Assembly: GCA_028554795.2 (NCBI GenBank)
Contig: CM068828.1
Location: forward strand, 16,562,630 to 16,626,629
From: Sinohyriopsis cumingii
Taxonomy: Eukaryota; Mollusca; Bivalvia; Unionida; Unionidae
Reading direction: 5' to 3'
Length of the DNA: 64,000 nt
Shown here: positions 13,081 through 26,398 of the stretch, piece by piece
Layout of the letters: every line of letters starts with the position of its first letter
Position numbering within the stretch: position 1 is the stretch's first letter
Translations under genes and position numbers: made by a program
Notes under the pieces: generated by a model
The model's database searches: none
Seen by the model: the letters and a program-made list of their open reading frames with translations, nothing else
What the model was told of the DNA's origin: nothing

Positions 13081-14669
13081 GTCTTCGTGCAAGATATCTC
13101 AAGATATCTCGAGCGGATTACATTTGTGACTACCATGAATACCGTACAGACGGAGTGAAAAATGACTTAAATGTGTTCAGAATGCAGATGACAGTGATCA
13201 TGTAACACTCCATCATCTGTCGTATTTCAATGAAACCTTGGTACATGACGTCTTGTTCTTTCATACGTGCGTACATGAATGTTATGAGAGAGAGAGAGAG
13301 AGGATTGAGTCTGGCAACTTAGCACACAGACACGCACACACACATATACACACACACCGCAAAAGGATAGAGATTGTAATTTATATAAGCATTCGTGCTC
13401 AGCAGACGCATCCTTATATATGCGTGTATATGTGTGGGCTTGTGTGTATTTGTGCTTGTGAATGACTAAAAGACGTAAAACTATGTGTTACGATGTTCGT
13501 AAGCAGCATACGACTATGTGTAATTGTTATTTATAATAATAAGACCAACCTATATGTTTTGATGTTTTGGAGAGGGTGTAATGGAAATACCCGTCAGTGC
13601 ACAACGATGACATATGAACATATGCCGATTGAAGGACGAGATTTAAATCAAGGACAAAACACAAATTTGATGCCTCCGTGACGGAAATAACAGAGAGATA
13701 ATCTTTCACCAGATTGTAATTCAGATCCAAATGCTTTTTGATTTGCTATCACCCTCGTGTAGTGAAAGAAATACCGATTTGTTGTGTTGTTAAAATTAAC
13801 TGATTTTTCTACCATAGCAGGTATAGAATTATAAGCGCATATTTCTTATAGAAATTGTGCTCTGTTTCAAGTGCTGGTATAATGTTAAATATTGAAGGAT
13901 CAGCAGCCTCTAACTACACCTTATTCCACATATCGTTTGGCGTGTTGGCAGAGTGGCGTGGAGAAGTGGGTGGTGTAGACAAGTAGGAAATAGGTCAGTG
14001 GGAAGGAATCTTCTAATGCATTTTGAAAATTCTGCAGTTTAAGCGTTTCCAAGGCACACATTTAACTACCTATCTCTAAAGAAAACTTACTCGAAAGAAT
14101 GTTTAGGTTGTTTTTCGTTCATTTGTAGGGTGAAGTGTGTTTGTATGGATGTGTGTGTTTGTATGGATGTGTGTGTGTGTTTGTATGGATGTGTGTGTTT
14201 GCGTGTATCTGAAAGAAAATGATGTGTCATGAAAACATCTCCAGTAGACGAAATCATGCTATTTAAATATCTTAATAGTTCAAAACATTGCATTTTCTTT
14301 TGGGTCAGCATTCTAAATATGATAAACGACATTGTTTAGTCATATTACATACTGGGTAAATTTTCAGATAAAAAATCATATAAATATGACAATAGTATTA
14401 TCTACATTTGCAGACTATATCGAGAGCGATTGCCAGACTATATCGAGAGCGATTGCCAGACTATATAGAGAGCGATTGCCAGAGCATATCGAAGAAAATG
14501 TAACGTTTAATGATTAATTTTTTTCTTCGATTTGATTAATTGCAATATCTTGTGGTTTTAACTAAATATTGTAAATTATCTGCCGAATTGATGAGCGCCA
14601 AACTGCACAATGTTCCTGATAAAAAAAAAAATATAATGACTGCCTTCTACTGTGTATGATAGAAATTAC
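13081..14669. other. Anonymous DNA with simple repeats
   Basis: It contains GA and CA runs (13,290-13,355), an 18-bp TG-rich repeat (14,130-14,200) and a 23-bp unit repeated three times (14,415-14,485, core CTATATCGAGAGCGATTGCC). No gene is recognised. Confidence 0.6.
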
Positions 14670-17600
14670 TGTCTACATTCCAATTATTCTTCATTGAACG
14701 GAAATTGATGACTATATTCCATGTATTTTATTGTATATAATGTAAACTGATGACTATATTATATGTATTATATTGTATATGATGAAATTGATGAATATAT
14801 CAGTTGCATTCCATTGTATATGATGGAATTGATAAACATATTCCATGTATTCCATTGTATATGATGCAATATATGAACATATTCATTTTATTCCTCTGTA
14901 TATGATAAAATTAATAAACATGTTCAATGCATTCCATTGTATGTGATGCAAATGACGAACATATTCCATGCGTTCCATTGTATATGATGAAATTGATAAA
15001 TATATTCCATGCATTCCATTGTATAAGTTGAAATTGATAAACATATTCCATGCATTCCATTGTATATGATGAAATTGATGAATATATTCCATGCATTCCA
15101 TTGTATCAGATGAAATTGATGAATATATTCCACGCATTCCATTGTATATGATGCAATTGATGAATGTATTCCATCCATTCCATTGTATATTATGAAATTG
15201 ATAAGTATATTCCATGCATTCCATTGTATATTATGAAATTGATAAACATATTCCATGCATTCCATTGTATAAGATGAAATTGATGAATATATTCCATGCA
15301 TTCCATTGTATATGATGAAATTGATGAATATATTCCATGCATTCCATTGTATAAGATGAAATTGATGAATATATTCCACGCATTCCATTGTATATGATGC
15401 AATTGATGAATGTATTCCATCCATTCCATTGTATATTATGAAATTGATAAGTATATTCCATCCATTCCATTGTATATTATGAAATTGATAAGTATATTCC
15501 ATCCATTCCATTTTATATTATGAAATTGATGAATATATTCCATGCATTCCATTGTATATGATGCAATTAATGAATATATTCCATGCATTCCATTTTATAT
15601 TATGAAATTGATGAATATATTCCATGCATTCCATTGTATAAGATGAAATTGATGAATATATTCCATGCATTCCATTGTATATGATGAAATTGATGAATAT
15701 ATTCCATCCATTCCATTGTATATTATGAAATTGATAAAGATATTCCATGCATTCCATTGTATATGATGAAATTGATGAATATATTCCACGCATTCCATTG
15801 TATATGATGAAATTGATGAATATATTCCATGCATTCCATTGTATATTATGAAATTGATAAGTATATTCCATGCATTCCATTTTATATCATGAAATTGATA
15901 AATATATTCCATGCATTCCATTGTATATTATGAAATTGATAAGTATATTCCATGCATTCCGTTGTATATGATGCAATTGATGAATATATTCCATGCATTC
16001 CATTGTATATGATGAAACTGATGAATATATTCCATGCATTCCATTGTATAGGATGAAATTGATGAATATATTCCATCCATTCCATTGTATATTATGAAAT
16101 TGATAAAGATATTCCATGCATTCCATTGTATATGATGAAATTGATGAATATATTCCACGCATTCCATTGTATATGATGAAATTGATGAATATATTCCATG
16201 CATTCCATTGTATATTATGAAATTGATAAATATATTCCATGCATTCCATTGTATATGATGAAATTGATGAATATATTCCATGCATTCCATTGTATACGAT
16301 GAAATTGATGAATATATTCCATGCATTCCATTGTATATGATGCAATTGATGAATATATTCCATGCATTCCATTGTATATGATGAAACTGATGAATATATT
16401 CCATGCATTCCATTGTATAGGATGAAATTGACGAATATCTTCCATCCATTCCATTGTATATTATGAAATTGATAAATATATTCCATGCATTCCATTGTAT
16501 ATGATGAAATTGATGAATATATTCCACGCATTCCATTGTATATGATGAAATTGATAAATATATTCCATGCATTCCATTGTATATTATGAAATTGATAAAT
16601 ATATTCCATGCATTCCATTGTATATGATGAAATTGTTAAATATATTCCATGCATTCCATTGTATATGATGAAATTGATGAATATATTCCATGCATTCCAT
16701 TGTATATGATGAAACTGATGAATATATTCCATGCATTCCATTGTATAGGATGAAATTGATGAATATATTCCATCCATTCCATTGTATATTATGAAATTGA
16801 TAAAAATATTCCATGCATTCCATTGTATATGATGAAACTGGTGAATATATTCCACGCATTCCATTGTATATGATGCAATTGATGAATATATTCCATGCAT
16901 TCCATTGTATATGATGCAATTGATGAATATATTCCATGCATTCCATTGTATATTATGAAATTGATAAATATATTCCATGCATTCCACTGTATATGATGAA
17001 ATTGATGAATATATTCCATGCATTCCATTGTATATGATGAAATTGATGAATATATTCCATGCATTCCATTGTATATGATGAAATTGATGAATATATTCCA
17101 TCCATTCCATTGTATATTATGAAATTGATAAATATATTCCATGCATTCCATTGTATATGATGAAATTGATGAATATATTCCATGCATTCCATTGTATATG
17201 ATGAAACTGATGAATATATTCCACGCATTCCATTGTATAGGATGAAATTGATGAATATATTCCATCCATTCCATTGTATATTATGAAATTGATAAATATA
17301 TTCCATGCATTCCATTGTATATGATGAAACTGATGAATATATTCCACGCATTCCATTGTATATGATGCAATTGATGAATATATTCCATGCATTCCATTGT
17401 ATATGATGAAACTGATGAATATATTCCATGCATTCCATTGTATAGGATGAAATTGATGAATATATTCCATGCATTCCATTGTATATTATGAAATTGATAA
17501 ATATATTCCATGCATTCCATTGTATATGATGAAATTGATGAATATATTCCACGCATTCCATTGTATATGATGAAATTGATAAATATATTCCATGCATTCC

Positions 17601-19101
17601 ATTGTATATGATGAAATTGATAAATATATTCCATGCATTCCATTGTATATGATGAAATTGATAAATATATTCCATGCATTCCATTGTATATGATGAAATT
17701 GATGAATATATTCCATGCATTCCATTGTATATGATGAAACTGATGAATATATTCCATGCATTCCATTGTATAGGATGAAATTGATGAATATATTCCATCC
17801 ATTCCATTGTATATTATGAAATTGATAAAAATATTCCATGCATTCCATTGTATATGATGAAACTGGTGAATATATTCCACGCATTCCATTGTATATGATG
17901 CAATTGATGAATATATTCCATGCATTCCATTGTATATGATGCAATTGATGAATATATTCCATGCATTCCATTGTATATTATGAAATTGATAAATATATTC
18001 CATGCATTCCACTGTATATGATGAAATTGATGAATATATTCCATGCATTCCATTGTATATGATGAAATTGATGAATATATTCCATGCATTCCATTGTATA
18101 TGATGAAATTGATGAATATATTCCATCCATTCCATTGTATATTATGAAATTGATAAATATATTCCATGCATTCCATTGTATATGATGAAATTGATGAATA
18201 TATTCCATGCATTCCATTGTATATGATGAAACTGATGAATATATTCCACGCATTCCATTGTATAGGATGAAATTGATGAATATATTCCATCCATTCCATT
18301 GTATATTATGAAATTGATAAATATATTCCATGCATTCCATTGTATATGATGAAACTGATGAATATATTCCACGCATTCCATTGTATATGATGCAATTGAT
18401 GAATATATTCCATGCATTCCATTGTATATGATGAAACTGATGAATATATTCCATGCATTCCATTGTATAGGATGAAATTGATGAATATATTCCATGCATT
18501 CCATTGTATATTATGAAATTGATAAATATATTCCATGCATTCCATTGTATAAGATGAAATTGATGAATATATTCCACGCTTTCCATTGTATATGATGAAA
18601 TTGATGAATATATTCCATGCATTTCATTTTATATGATGAAATTGATAAACATATTCCATGCATTCCATTGTATATGATGAAATTGATGAATATATTCCAT
18701 GCATTCTATTGTATAAGATGAAATTGATAAGTATATTCCGTCCATTCCATTTTATATTATGAAATTGATGAATATATTCCATGCATTCCATTGTATAAGA
18801 TGAAATTGATAAACATATTCCATGCATTCCATTGTATATGATGAAATTGATAAGTATATTCCATGCATTCCATTGTATATGATGCAATTGATGAATATAT
18901 TCCACGCATTCGATTGTATATGATGCAATTGATGAATATATTCAATGCATTCCATTTTATATGATAAAATTGATGAATATATTCCACGCATTCCATTGTA
19001 TATGAGGAATCTGGTGAATATTGTCGTTGTATTCCATTTTATATGATGAAATTAATGAATATATTCCATCCATCATTTAAATGGAATTCGTGGAATATAT
19101 T
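14670..19101. repeat. 41-bp satellite array, left block
   Basis: About 108 tandem units of 41 bp with core ATTCCATTGTATATGATGAA; the most diverged units lie at the outer (left) edge. Because 41 is not a multiple of three and the unit lacks stop codons on the minus strand, long minus-strand frames (up to 407 codons) run through it in all phases. They encode a periodic 41-residue peptide and are not evidence of a gene. The block ends exactly at the LTR element at 19,102; the array resumes at 28,257 in the same orientation. Confidence 0.96.
16640..18550. repeat. Higher-order repeat, period 1025 bp (25 monomers)
   Basis: The block 16,640-17,525 recurs at 17,665-18,550, shifted by exactly 1025 bp (25 x 41). 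The copies share private variants such as TAAAAATATTCC (16,801 and 17,826) and the same order of ATCCATT/ACGCATT variant monomers. At the edges they diverge (GTTAAAT at 16,634 against GATAAAT in the partner). This indicates a recent block duplication, probably by unequal exchange. Confidence 0.88.
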
Positions 19102-19299
19102 TGTAACATGATTAGACCCGAATGGATGCTTGGATTAAATGACAACACAACACAATATTATGAAAGATGAAAGTTTATGTAATCAAATAATAAAAATATG
19201 TATATACTCCACAAATACAGTGTGATTCTTTCAAGCTCTAAACCCACGAGTCATTCAATTGATTAACAGAATCATTCACAAATGAGAAAACAAAAATGT

Positions 19300-20510
19300 G
19301 ATTCGTATATTCTCATGTAATGAAGGTAATATTCATATAATCTGATGCAATGAAAGTACGATTCCAATAATCTCAATTAATGACAGCAAGATTCAAATAA
19401 CCTAATGTAATGAATGTAAGATTCAAATAATCTCATGTAATGAATGTAAGATTCAAATAATCTCATGTAATGAAAGTAAGATTCAAATAATCTCACGTAA
19501 TGAAAGTAAGATTCAAATAATCTCATGTAATGAATGTAAGATTCAAATAATCTCATGTAATGAAAGTAAGATTCAAATAATCTCACGTAATGAAAGTAAG
19601 ATTCAAATAATCTCATGTAATGAATGTAAGATTCAAATAATCTCATGTAATGAATGTAAGATTCAAATAATCTCATGTAATGAAAGTAAGATTTAAATAA
19701 TCTCATGTAATGAATGTAAGATTCAAATAATCTCATGTAATGAATGTAAGATTCAAAAAATCTCATGTGATAAAAGTAAGATTCAAATAATTAATTGTGG
19801 TAATAAGATTCAAATAATTTCAGGGGCACCGAGTGGCCGAGTGGTCTAAAGCGCTCTCCGTCGTGGGTCGGTGGTTCCTTCCGGGGTTTTCCCTGGTTTT
19901 TCCTCCATCATTAATACTGGCCGCCATGCATGGCTTATCGTGTGCTGTAAAATGGCGTTAAACCCTACAACAACAACAACAACAAATAATCTCGTGATTA
20001 AAGTAAGATTAAAATAATCTCATATGATGAAAGTAAGATTTAAATAATCTCATGTGATGAAATTTGGTTTCAAATAATCTCATGTGATGAAAGTAAGATT
20101 CACATAATCTAATGTGATAAAAGTAAGCTTTAAATAACCTCATGTGATGAAATTCAGATTAAAATAATCTCATGTGATGAAAGTAAGATTTAAATAATCT
20201 CATGTGATGAAAGTAAGATTGAAAATAGTCTTATGTGGTAAAATAAGATTCTTATGTGATGAAAGTAAGATTGAAATAATATCACGACGTAATGAAATTA
20301 AAATTCAAATAAGCTCACGTAAGAAAAGTAAGATTCAAATAATCTCACGTGATGAAAGTAAGATTCAAATAATCTCATGCGACGAAAGTAAGATTCAAAT
20401 AATCCCATATGATGAAAGTAAGATTCAGATAATCTCATGTGGTAAAATAAGATTCAAATAACATTCAAATAATCTCATCTAATGAAAGTAAGATTAAAAT
20501 AATCTAATGT
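19300..20510. repeat. 30-bp tandem array inside the 3' LTR
   Basis: Units of 30 bp with core AAGATTCAAATAATCTCATG and alternating GAATGT/GAAAGT variants, interrupted by the SINE at 19,823. The open minus-strand frame (129 codons of a 10-residue repeat) is a by-product. Confidence 0.92.
19823..19990 (+). mobile_element. SINE family A, copy 4, internally deleted
   Basis: The head (CCGAGTGGCCGAGTGGTCTA) is joined directly to the late body (GTCGTGGGTCGGTGG) and CAA tail, so about 90 bp of the usual centre is missing. It sits inside the LTR 30-bp array; AAATAAT-type flanks on both sides suggest a target duplication. Confidence 0.85.
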
Positions 20511-21202
20511 AATGTAAATGACTCAGTTGTACTCAATTGAAACAACGTAATCAATCGAAAGAAACATGTCTCGTGACTATGTTATTTGCACAGCCGTATG
20601 ACTCATAAATACTTGTAAAAACTTGCAAACGTGTCCATTGTCAAACCACACAGTTCTCCTAAATTCTTGGGTTGGCCCACACTTGTATTGGCCACACACC
20701 CACCCTTCATGGATTTACCATGCGCACAAGTTTACAAATCAGCGGTTCCGTCCTTGTATGGCCTTGATGCTCGTACCAGCTTCTGTCCCCATACAGATAT
20801 ACAGATGGACAGACCGACAGCCTGGCATACCTACACCCAAAAAAGCACAGACAGCTAAAATAAAAACAAACTAGTCATAACAACAGGTGCGGAATTAAAA
20901 TCTATAGATACATGCAACTAATTAAACTCTTAATAGCAACTTGAAACAATTCAAAAATTCACAACGTTTCAAATCCGAGTAGTGGTAAAGCATCATTTCA
21001 TGCTACGATATTAAAAACTGAATACGCATCATATATCAAATAAAATAAAAATGTAACACTTACCCCTATGGTCGTAGAACAAAAATGGAGAACGTACACT
21101 CCTTGACAAGATAAAAAAAACCCAGTGTGTCAGTTAGAAAAGAGACTCGCCTGAAATCTACAGGAGAGGGAGTATTAGTAAGGGTAAAATATCCGTGCTT
21201 AT

Positions 21203-22427
21203 TATACGCTCATTGTTTTCACCATTAACTTTACATTGTCAGAATCGTTCAGTATTTTACGATATTGCACACCTTCATATTGCACTCACGTGCAGGACAC
21301 TTGTGCCCAGTAGTGTATTAGGAACTACTTTGTAAATAAATCATGAACATTCTTGTAGGAGACACTTTACGTTTTGGTTGGTTAAATCTGTTTCTGAATG
21401 AACTAAAGCAGATGTTTTGTGGACTGCCACATACCAGCTGCTTTTGCACATTCCGCGTTAACTTATTTGATACAATGTTTCGGATTTAGGCTGGCTATAC
21501 AGTAGACGCCAGACAGGGTCATTACAAATAACATGTAAGTGACAAGGCATACACTGTCTTCTTTAGCTAGTAAAAAGAATGGCAAAAAATATACTTACAG
21601 TTTTACATCCTGAATTTCCTCAAGATGTACTTTCTTAGTTACGCAAATCCGAATTACATGAGCCTTGTCATAGGTTCTCAATCTTGATTACACAGTTCGA
21701 AATTATACTATAATTTCGAATTTATTCCATGTGTAATTACATTCTCCTTACTGCACTCAAAAGGAAATAAGCAATAAATTCCATAGCGTCTTTTTGATAA
21801 TTGGAATTGAAAGACTTCATCTTTTTCCCACATTATGATTTCAAACAGTCAGTGGCATAAAAAGAAACAGATTTGCAGATGTTAACACGCTTCTCCCTCG
21901 CTTTTCCAATTCGATGCATTTCATGTGGAATTGTCACATATAAATCCAGTCCATAATCATGAAATTTCGTAGGATCGACAAACATACCAAAATCTATTAA
22001 TTCCAGATCAAATGGAAAAGTTGTTGCAATGTGCGTTCAATCACAATATGACTCAAAATTTAAATTTTAACTAGACAGGCTATTTTCTTTCGAAAGTTAT
22101 GTCTAGCGCGCGACTAAGTTCAAATTTATCTGGGCGGAGTTATTCGTGCATTAATAATGTTGTTGTGTAATGATGAATCTTCGCTTGTGTATTTAGTCTG
22201 GAATACGGCATACATTCAGTTACATTGTTTCTTGTAGTGTATTTTTGTTTACATAATTAAGCCTTAGGTAGAATAAGAAAATGAGCTTATAGTATAAAGG
22301 TTACTGCATTTATATGAGAAAATATGAACTTGCTTTGTCGGATGGATATAGTTCACTCCCAAGGTCGTGCATCATTTCCATCCGAAAGACTCGTTCATAT
22401 TTTCCCATGCAAATGCAGTAACCAATC
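21203..22427. mobile_element. Segment of about 1.2 kb present in only one LTR
   Basis: In the other LTR the flanks (..AATATCCGTG and ATACCGTGCTTTT..) are almost contiguous near 28,068-28,088. Its right end holds an inverted repeat: arms 22,299-22,346 and 22,376-22,423 (GGTTACTGCATTT versus AAATGCAGTAACC outermost) around a 29-nt spacer. It has no coding frame. An inserted non-autonomous foldback element is the best guess; a deletion in the other LTR is the alternative. Confidence 0.6.
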
Positions 22428-22606
22428 AATACCGTGCTTTTTAGTTTCTTTTGCCGCAAGCGATCTACGACGAGATACATGCTAGTTCAGCTGGTTAACT
22501 AGAAAAACAATTAGCCACCCTAGGTAACGTTGTACGCATGTACGACGAAAAATGACCAGATCGTTCTAAGGCAAAACCGAGTTATATCTTGTTTTATTCG
22601 GTGACA

Positions 22607-22624
22607 ATACCTCCCCCCAAGAGA
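22607..22624 (-). other. Polypurine tract of the LTR element
   Basis: On the minus strand a purine run, TTGGGGGGAGG, lies immediately upstream of the 3' LTR start TGTCACCG. This is the expected primer site for plus-strand cDNA synthesis. Confidence 0.85.
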
Positions 22625-22678
22625 AAAATGTAAAATTTTTTTATAGCTTTCATACAGTATACAGTAATCCGGATTTTC

Positions 22679-24912
22679 TATTTACATCCTACTCAAATAA
22701 TCCACACCTACGTTTGAGACCCCTCTGATTGCCTCAACTCGAAAACGATATGGTTGAAGTGTTAGCGCCCAACGTACCAACCGAGCGTCAGCGATCTTAG
22801 TTTTATTTAAATACAGCAATGGTTGATGGTACATTTCGAGAAAGAATTCTGTCCCAAAAAGATAGGCATGAAACATACCAATATCCCATACTACAGCCAA
22901 GCATTCTTTCTCAATCACTGTACTTTTCTTCCATAGACAGTAACTTCCTACTGGCATAGGCTATAGGCATTTTAATCATTTCTTGTTCCTACGACAAAAC
23001 TGCTCCCAACCCAGTATCGGAAGCATCGGTTCTTATGATAATAGGTTTGCTGATATCACGTAGTTTTAAAATAGGTGCACTAGTAAATTTTTCCTTCAAT
23101 TCTTTGAATGTTTTCTCCTGATATGGTCCCCATAGCACTTTATTTGGTTGCCCCTTCTTTGTTAGATCTGACAATGGGCTAGCGATGGCAGCGAAATTAG
23201 GACTAAATTTCCTGTAGAATTTTACCAAGCCTAGGAAAGATCGAGCCTGCGATTTTTTTATTTGGTTGAGGTGATTTCATAATTGCTTCTACATGCTTGG
23301 GGTTAGATTTTAGATGCCTGGCGGAGCAGTCCATATGACCCAGGCACTCTAAATCAGTATAGCCAATACTGCATTTAGTGGGTCGCAACGTGAAGTTGGC
23401 TTCACGGAGTCTTCTGAAAATTTCAGTCAGAACAGATATATGTTCCTCCCAAGTATCCGTGTACACAACAATGTCGTCCACAAAGCTATCTACGCATACC
23501 AAGCCCATTAGTAATCGCATCAAGCGACAACACGTGGCGCTGATTCCACCAATCCAAAAGGCATCACTTTAAATTAGTACAGCCCTTTATGCGTAGCAAA
23601 TGTCGTCAATTAGGGGACTCGTCGACAACCGGTACCTGTCAATACCCTTTTGACAAATCCAATTTCGAAATATCTATGTGACCTGATAATTTGTCAAGAA
23701 GATTCTCCATGTCCGGCATTGGTTCGGTATCAAACACCGTCAGCTTGTTTAATTGACGAAAGTCAAAACAAAAGCGGTTAGTACCGTCTTTGTTCCTGTC
23801 AAGGTCAACGGGAGATGAATATGGCGAATTAGACGGTTCAACCACCCCAATCTAACGTTTTCCTAACCTCTTCATCCGCTGTCTCTCGCGCATTAAATGG
23901 GACTGGGTAACCCTTAATCCTAATTGGATCAGTTGTACATAGCTTTAATTTTAGCTCTACTAGGGTTGTGCATCCTGGCCTATCAGTGAAAATATCAAAA
24001 TACTTTCCAGAAGCACTTTGATCTGTTTAAATTGATCTTTGGGTAACTCTCCACTTATATTCACCTGGTCTATCCCTTCTCTTTCACTATGCAAGGGATA
24101 TTCTAGTGGAGCAACTATCTCAAGTTCTCCCATCACCGTGTCATCTTCGATAACCGCTGAACACACAAAATTCAATATCCCTTTCTCTAACGCATCTTCG
24201 CGCCTTTCCACAGGTTGTATAGGGCTGACAATGCCCACAGCCAAGGTGTATTGAAAGGCGTGCCGATCAAGGGCATTTGGCCTAGGGAAACAAGTGAATC
24301 TCTCCACTTAGACACAGTTTTTTGATATACGTCACAAGAACGACAAAACCTATTAACACCCGGCCAGTATAACTCGCCAGTATTCTCCTGGTAGTCTTTC
24401 CCGTACACAGATAACCTGCCATATTAGATTCATGGGCTACCTTCAACACACGAGTCCGGTATTTTTGAGGTACTACTAATTAATAATATATATTTCCCGT
24501 TAGTGTGGTAATCTCCTTATTAATTAACCCATTTATTTTGACAAACTTCGAACTAACCCCTCCTTTACAGCGTTTAATCGAATTCGCGGATGTGTGGATG
24601 GATTCGGTGACGGTTAACTTCCAAAACGCACATTTCTCAGGCGGGGTTTGCGCTCGCGTTTCAAGGACTAGAGCTAGGGGTGTTTTAAATCTTGAATAGT
24701 CGGCAGACGAGACCCTTCAAAGTTGCCGATTGTCAAATCGTAAATTGGATTATCAATACAGATCCGGTCAAGAAAGGAGTTTCAATCCAGACTCTTGCAA
24801 CAGGTACAATATCGACTGTCTGATCGAGTAACACACAGAGGGTCTCTATCCGCAGCATTTGGGTATCCTTCACGAGACTACGTTTGATAAACACACCTCT
24901 GTAACCGGTATC
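22679..24912 (-). pseudogene. pol: Degenerate pol: PR, IN remnant, RT, RNase H
   Basis: Read on the minus strand. The protease keeps its catalytic DTG (24,904-24,912) but is frameshifted around it. Next comes an integrase N-terminal region (about 24,240-24,450) with a CRSCDVYQKT-type zinc-binding motif and the first residues of the catalytic domain. Then the sequence jumps to the linker before RT, so the integrase core and C-terminus are deleted. RT (about 23,230-23,880) keeps CFDFRQLNKLTVFD and an active-site FVDD (near 23,473-23,481). RNase H (22,682-23,060) keeps TDASDTGLGAVL and ends VGVDYLSRM. Several stops and frameshifts separate these pieces, so no polyprotein can be made. Confidence 0.9.
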
Positions 24913-25790
24913 ACGTAAAACTGATCGCCTGACCGTTAACAGTATCGTTCGCTATTGGTTTCAGCGCTCCTGGGAACATACACGTACCGAATAAAGGAAT
25001 ATCTTCACGAATAGATCTATCGGGACCGTTCTTGTTATGTATTGCTACGGCCGCCTTATGTATGGCACCTTTTCTTTTAGGACAATTTGCCTTTACATGG
25101 CCCCATTCGTTATATGCATAGCATTGTACACCTTGACGTCTTGTTTCCCTACCAGATTTACCTATCGCAGTTGGTTTCGCTGGCTCTCTGGGAGTCAAAC
25201 CCTTAAAATGATTCCAAGACTTATCTTTCGAAACCACGTTTTGGATTCCGCCATGAGTTCCACCATGTGCTTCAGCGAAACGATCTGCTTGCTCAGCCAT
25301 GTCTTGAAAATCTGTGTACACTTTTTCCTTAAGAAACTGGTTCAAATCCTATACATAATAACTGATGTCTGAGCAAGAAATCCACTAAACCTTCAAACGT
25401 TTTGTTCACCTTAGCACGTTCAATCCTCCGTTGGAAGTAATTATCTATTCTAGCGATGGATTGCCCAAAGGTTTCCCCGTTCTCAGGTTTACTATAGCTA
25501 AACTGTTTCCGGAAACCTTGCTCAGTTCATACCGCGTTAGTAGTACTTCCTTCAGAGCGTCGTAGTTACCTCGACACTAGGAAGCCTCGAGTATACGTCG
25601 AGAGCCTTACCTTTTAACAAGCACTGAGATGAAGAGCCCAAATCATCTCCCTGCCATTTCTGATTATCGGCATACCGCTCGAACCGATCAAGATAACTAA
25701 CTATGCTATCTGTTTCACCGTCAAAGAAAGGTAATTTATGGCTTTTTAATTTTCTGGAGGCAGAATCTTGTTTTCCTTTTCTCGTGTTTG
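24905..25790 (-). pseudogene. gag: Degenerate gag of the LTR element
   Basis: Minus-strand pieces in more than one frame give a Gypsy-type gag core (about 25,480-25,770: a DGETDSIVSYLDRFERYA block, then a KWQGDDLGS..LKGKALDVYSRL-like block). Towards the C-terminus is a CCHC knuckle, CYAYNEWGHVKANCP (near 25,090-25,130), whose second Cys has become Tyr. Stops and frameshifts interrupt it. It would have packaged the element RNA. Confidence 0.8.
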
Positions 25791-26110
25791 CGAACTATAA
25801 TTGTCTTTTGCATTCCCTTTGTCTATTTCTTTCTTCTAACTCTATATATAATATCTAACTTTGTCTGTCTTTCTAATCCCAAACTTTCCTTTTCCGATTC
25901 CCTTTTTCTTTCTTTGAGTTGTTCCCTTTCAAATCTTTCCCTTTCTAATTTCTTTTCTAATACCAATCTTTCCTTTACGATTTCCTTTTTAGTTGTTTTC
26001 TTTCTAATCTTTCCTTTTCCGATTCCCTTTAGTACCTTTATAATTGTTGTTCCCTTTCCAATCATTCCCTTTCTCAGTCCCTTTCTTTTGCTTGTTCTTC
26101 ATTTATGAAT
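25790..26110 (-). pseudogene. Charged Glu/Lys/Arg-rich leader of gag (decayed)
   Basis: The minus strand encodes a highly charged helical stretch (ERLVLEKKLERERFEREQLK) between the 5' LTR and the gag core. Related mollusc Gypsy elements often start gag with such a coil. The opposite strand is pyrimidine-rich. No intact start codon can be assigned. Confidence 0.5.
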
Positions 26111-26379
26111 TTTCTAAGATTTCCCCTTCATAACTCAGTTGTTTTCCCAATTCAGCTAGATCCTTTAGCGAAGTAATGATCGTTTGGTGATAAGACCTAA
26201 GTAAAGTGATTTAGAGGTTGTCAAACGACAATTAACAATCTTAGATATCAAGGTAATACAAAGTAAAGAAATGTAGGGAACCCCGCACCTACTAAGATTT
26301 CACTTGTCAAAAGGCCCACAATTTACAGTCTGCATATTGCATAAATACAATGTGTAGGTAGTTAATTTAATCCTAAGCA

Positions 26380-26398
26380 TCTCACTTCTGGCGCGAAA
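26380..26398 (-). other. Primer-binding-site region of the LTR element
   Basis: Directly after the 5' LTR end (..TGTTACA) the minus strand reads TTTCGCGCCAGAAGTGAG. This resembles, with mismatches, the tRNA-Leu-type binding site known from some bivalve Gypsy elements. The match is imperfect, so tRNA identity is tentative. Confidence 0.4.

Larger units (their letters stand above)
19102..22606 (-). repeat. 3' LTR (3505 bp, enlarged)
   Basis: Starts TGTAACA and ends GTGACA on the plus strand. It matches the other LTR at both ends, over the 30-bp array and over about 20,510-21,200. It is longer because of a larger 30-bp array, a SINE A copy (19,823-19,985) and a segment of about 1.2 kb (21,203-22,427) absent from the other LTR. 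The polypurine tract abuts it at 22,607. Confidence 0.9.

Noticed and set aside
14883..18996. Long minus-strand ORFs (up to 407 codons) as repeat proteins
   Set aside because: They are open in all three minus phases because the 41-bp satellite unit lacks stops there; identical peptides recur by array structure. No promoter or start context supports them.
19377..19766. 129-codon minus-strand ORF of a 10-residue repeat
   Set aside because: A by-product of the 30-bp LTR array; 30 is divisible by three, so any stop-free unit stays open.
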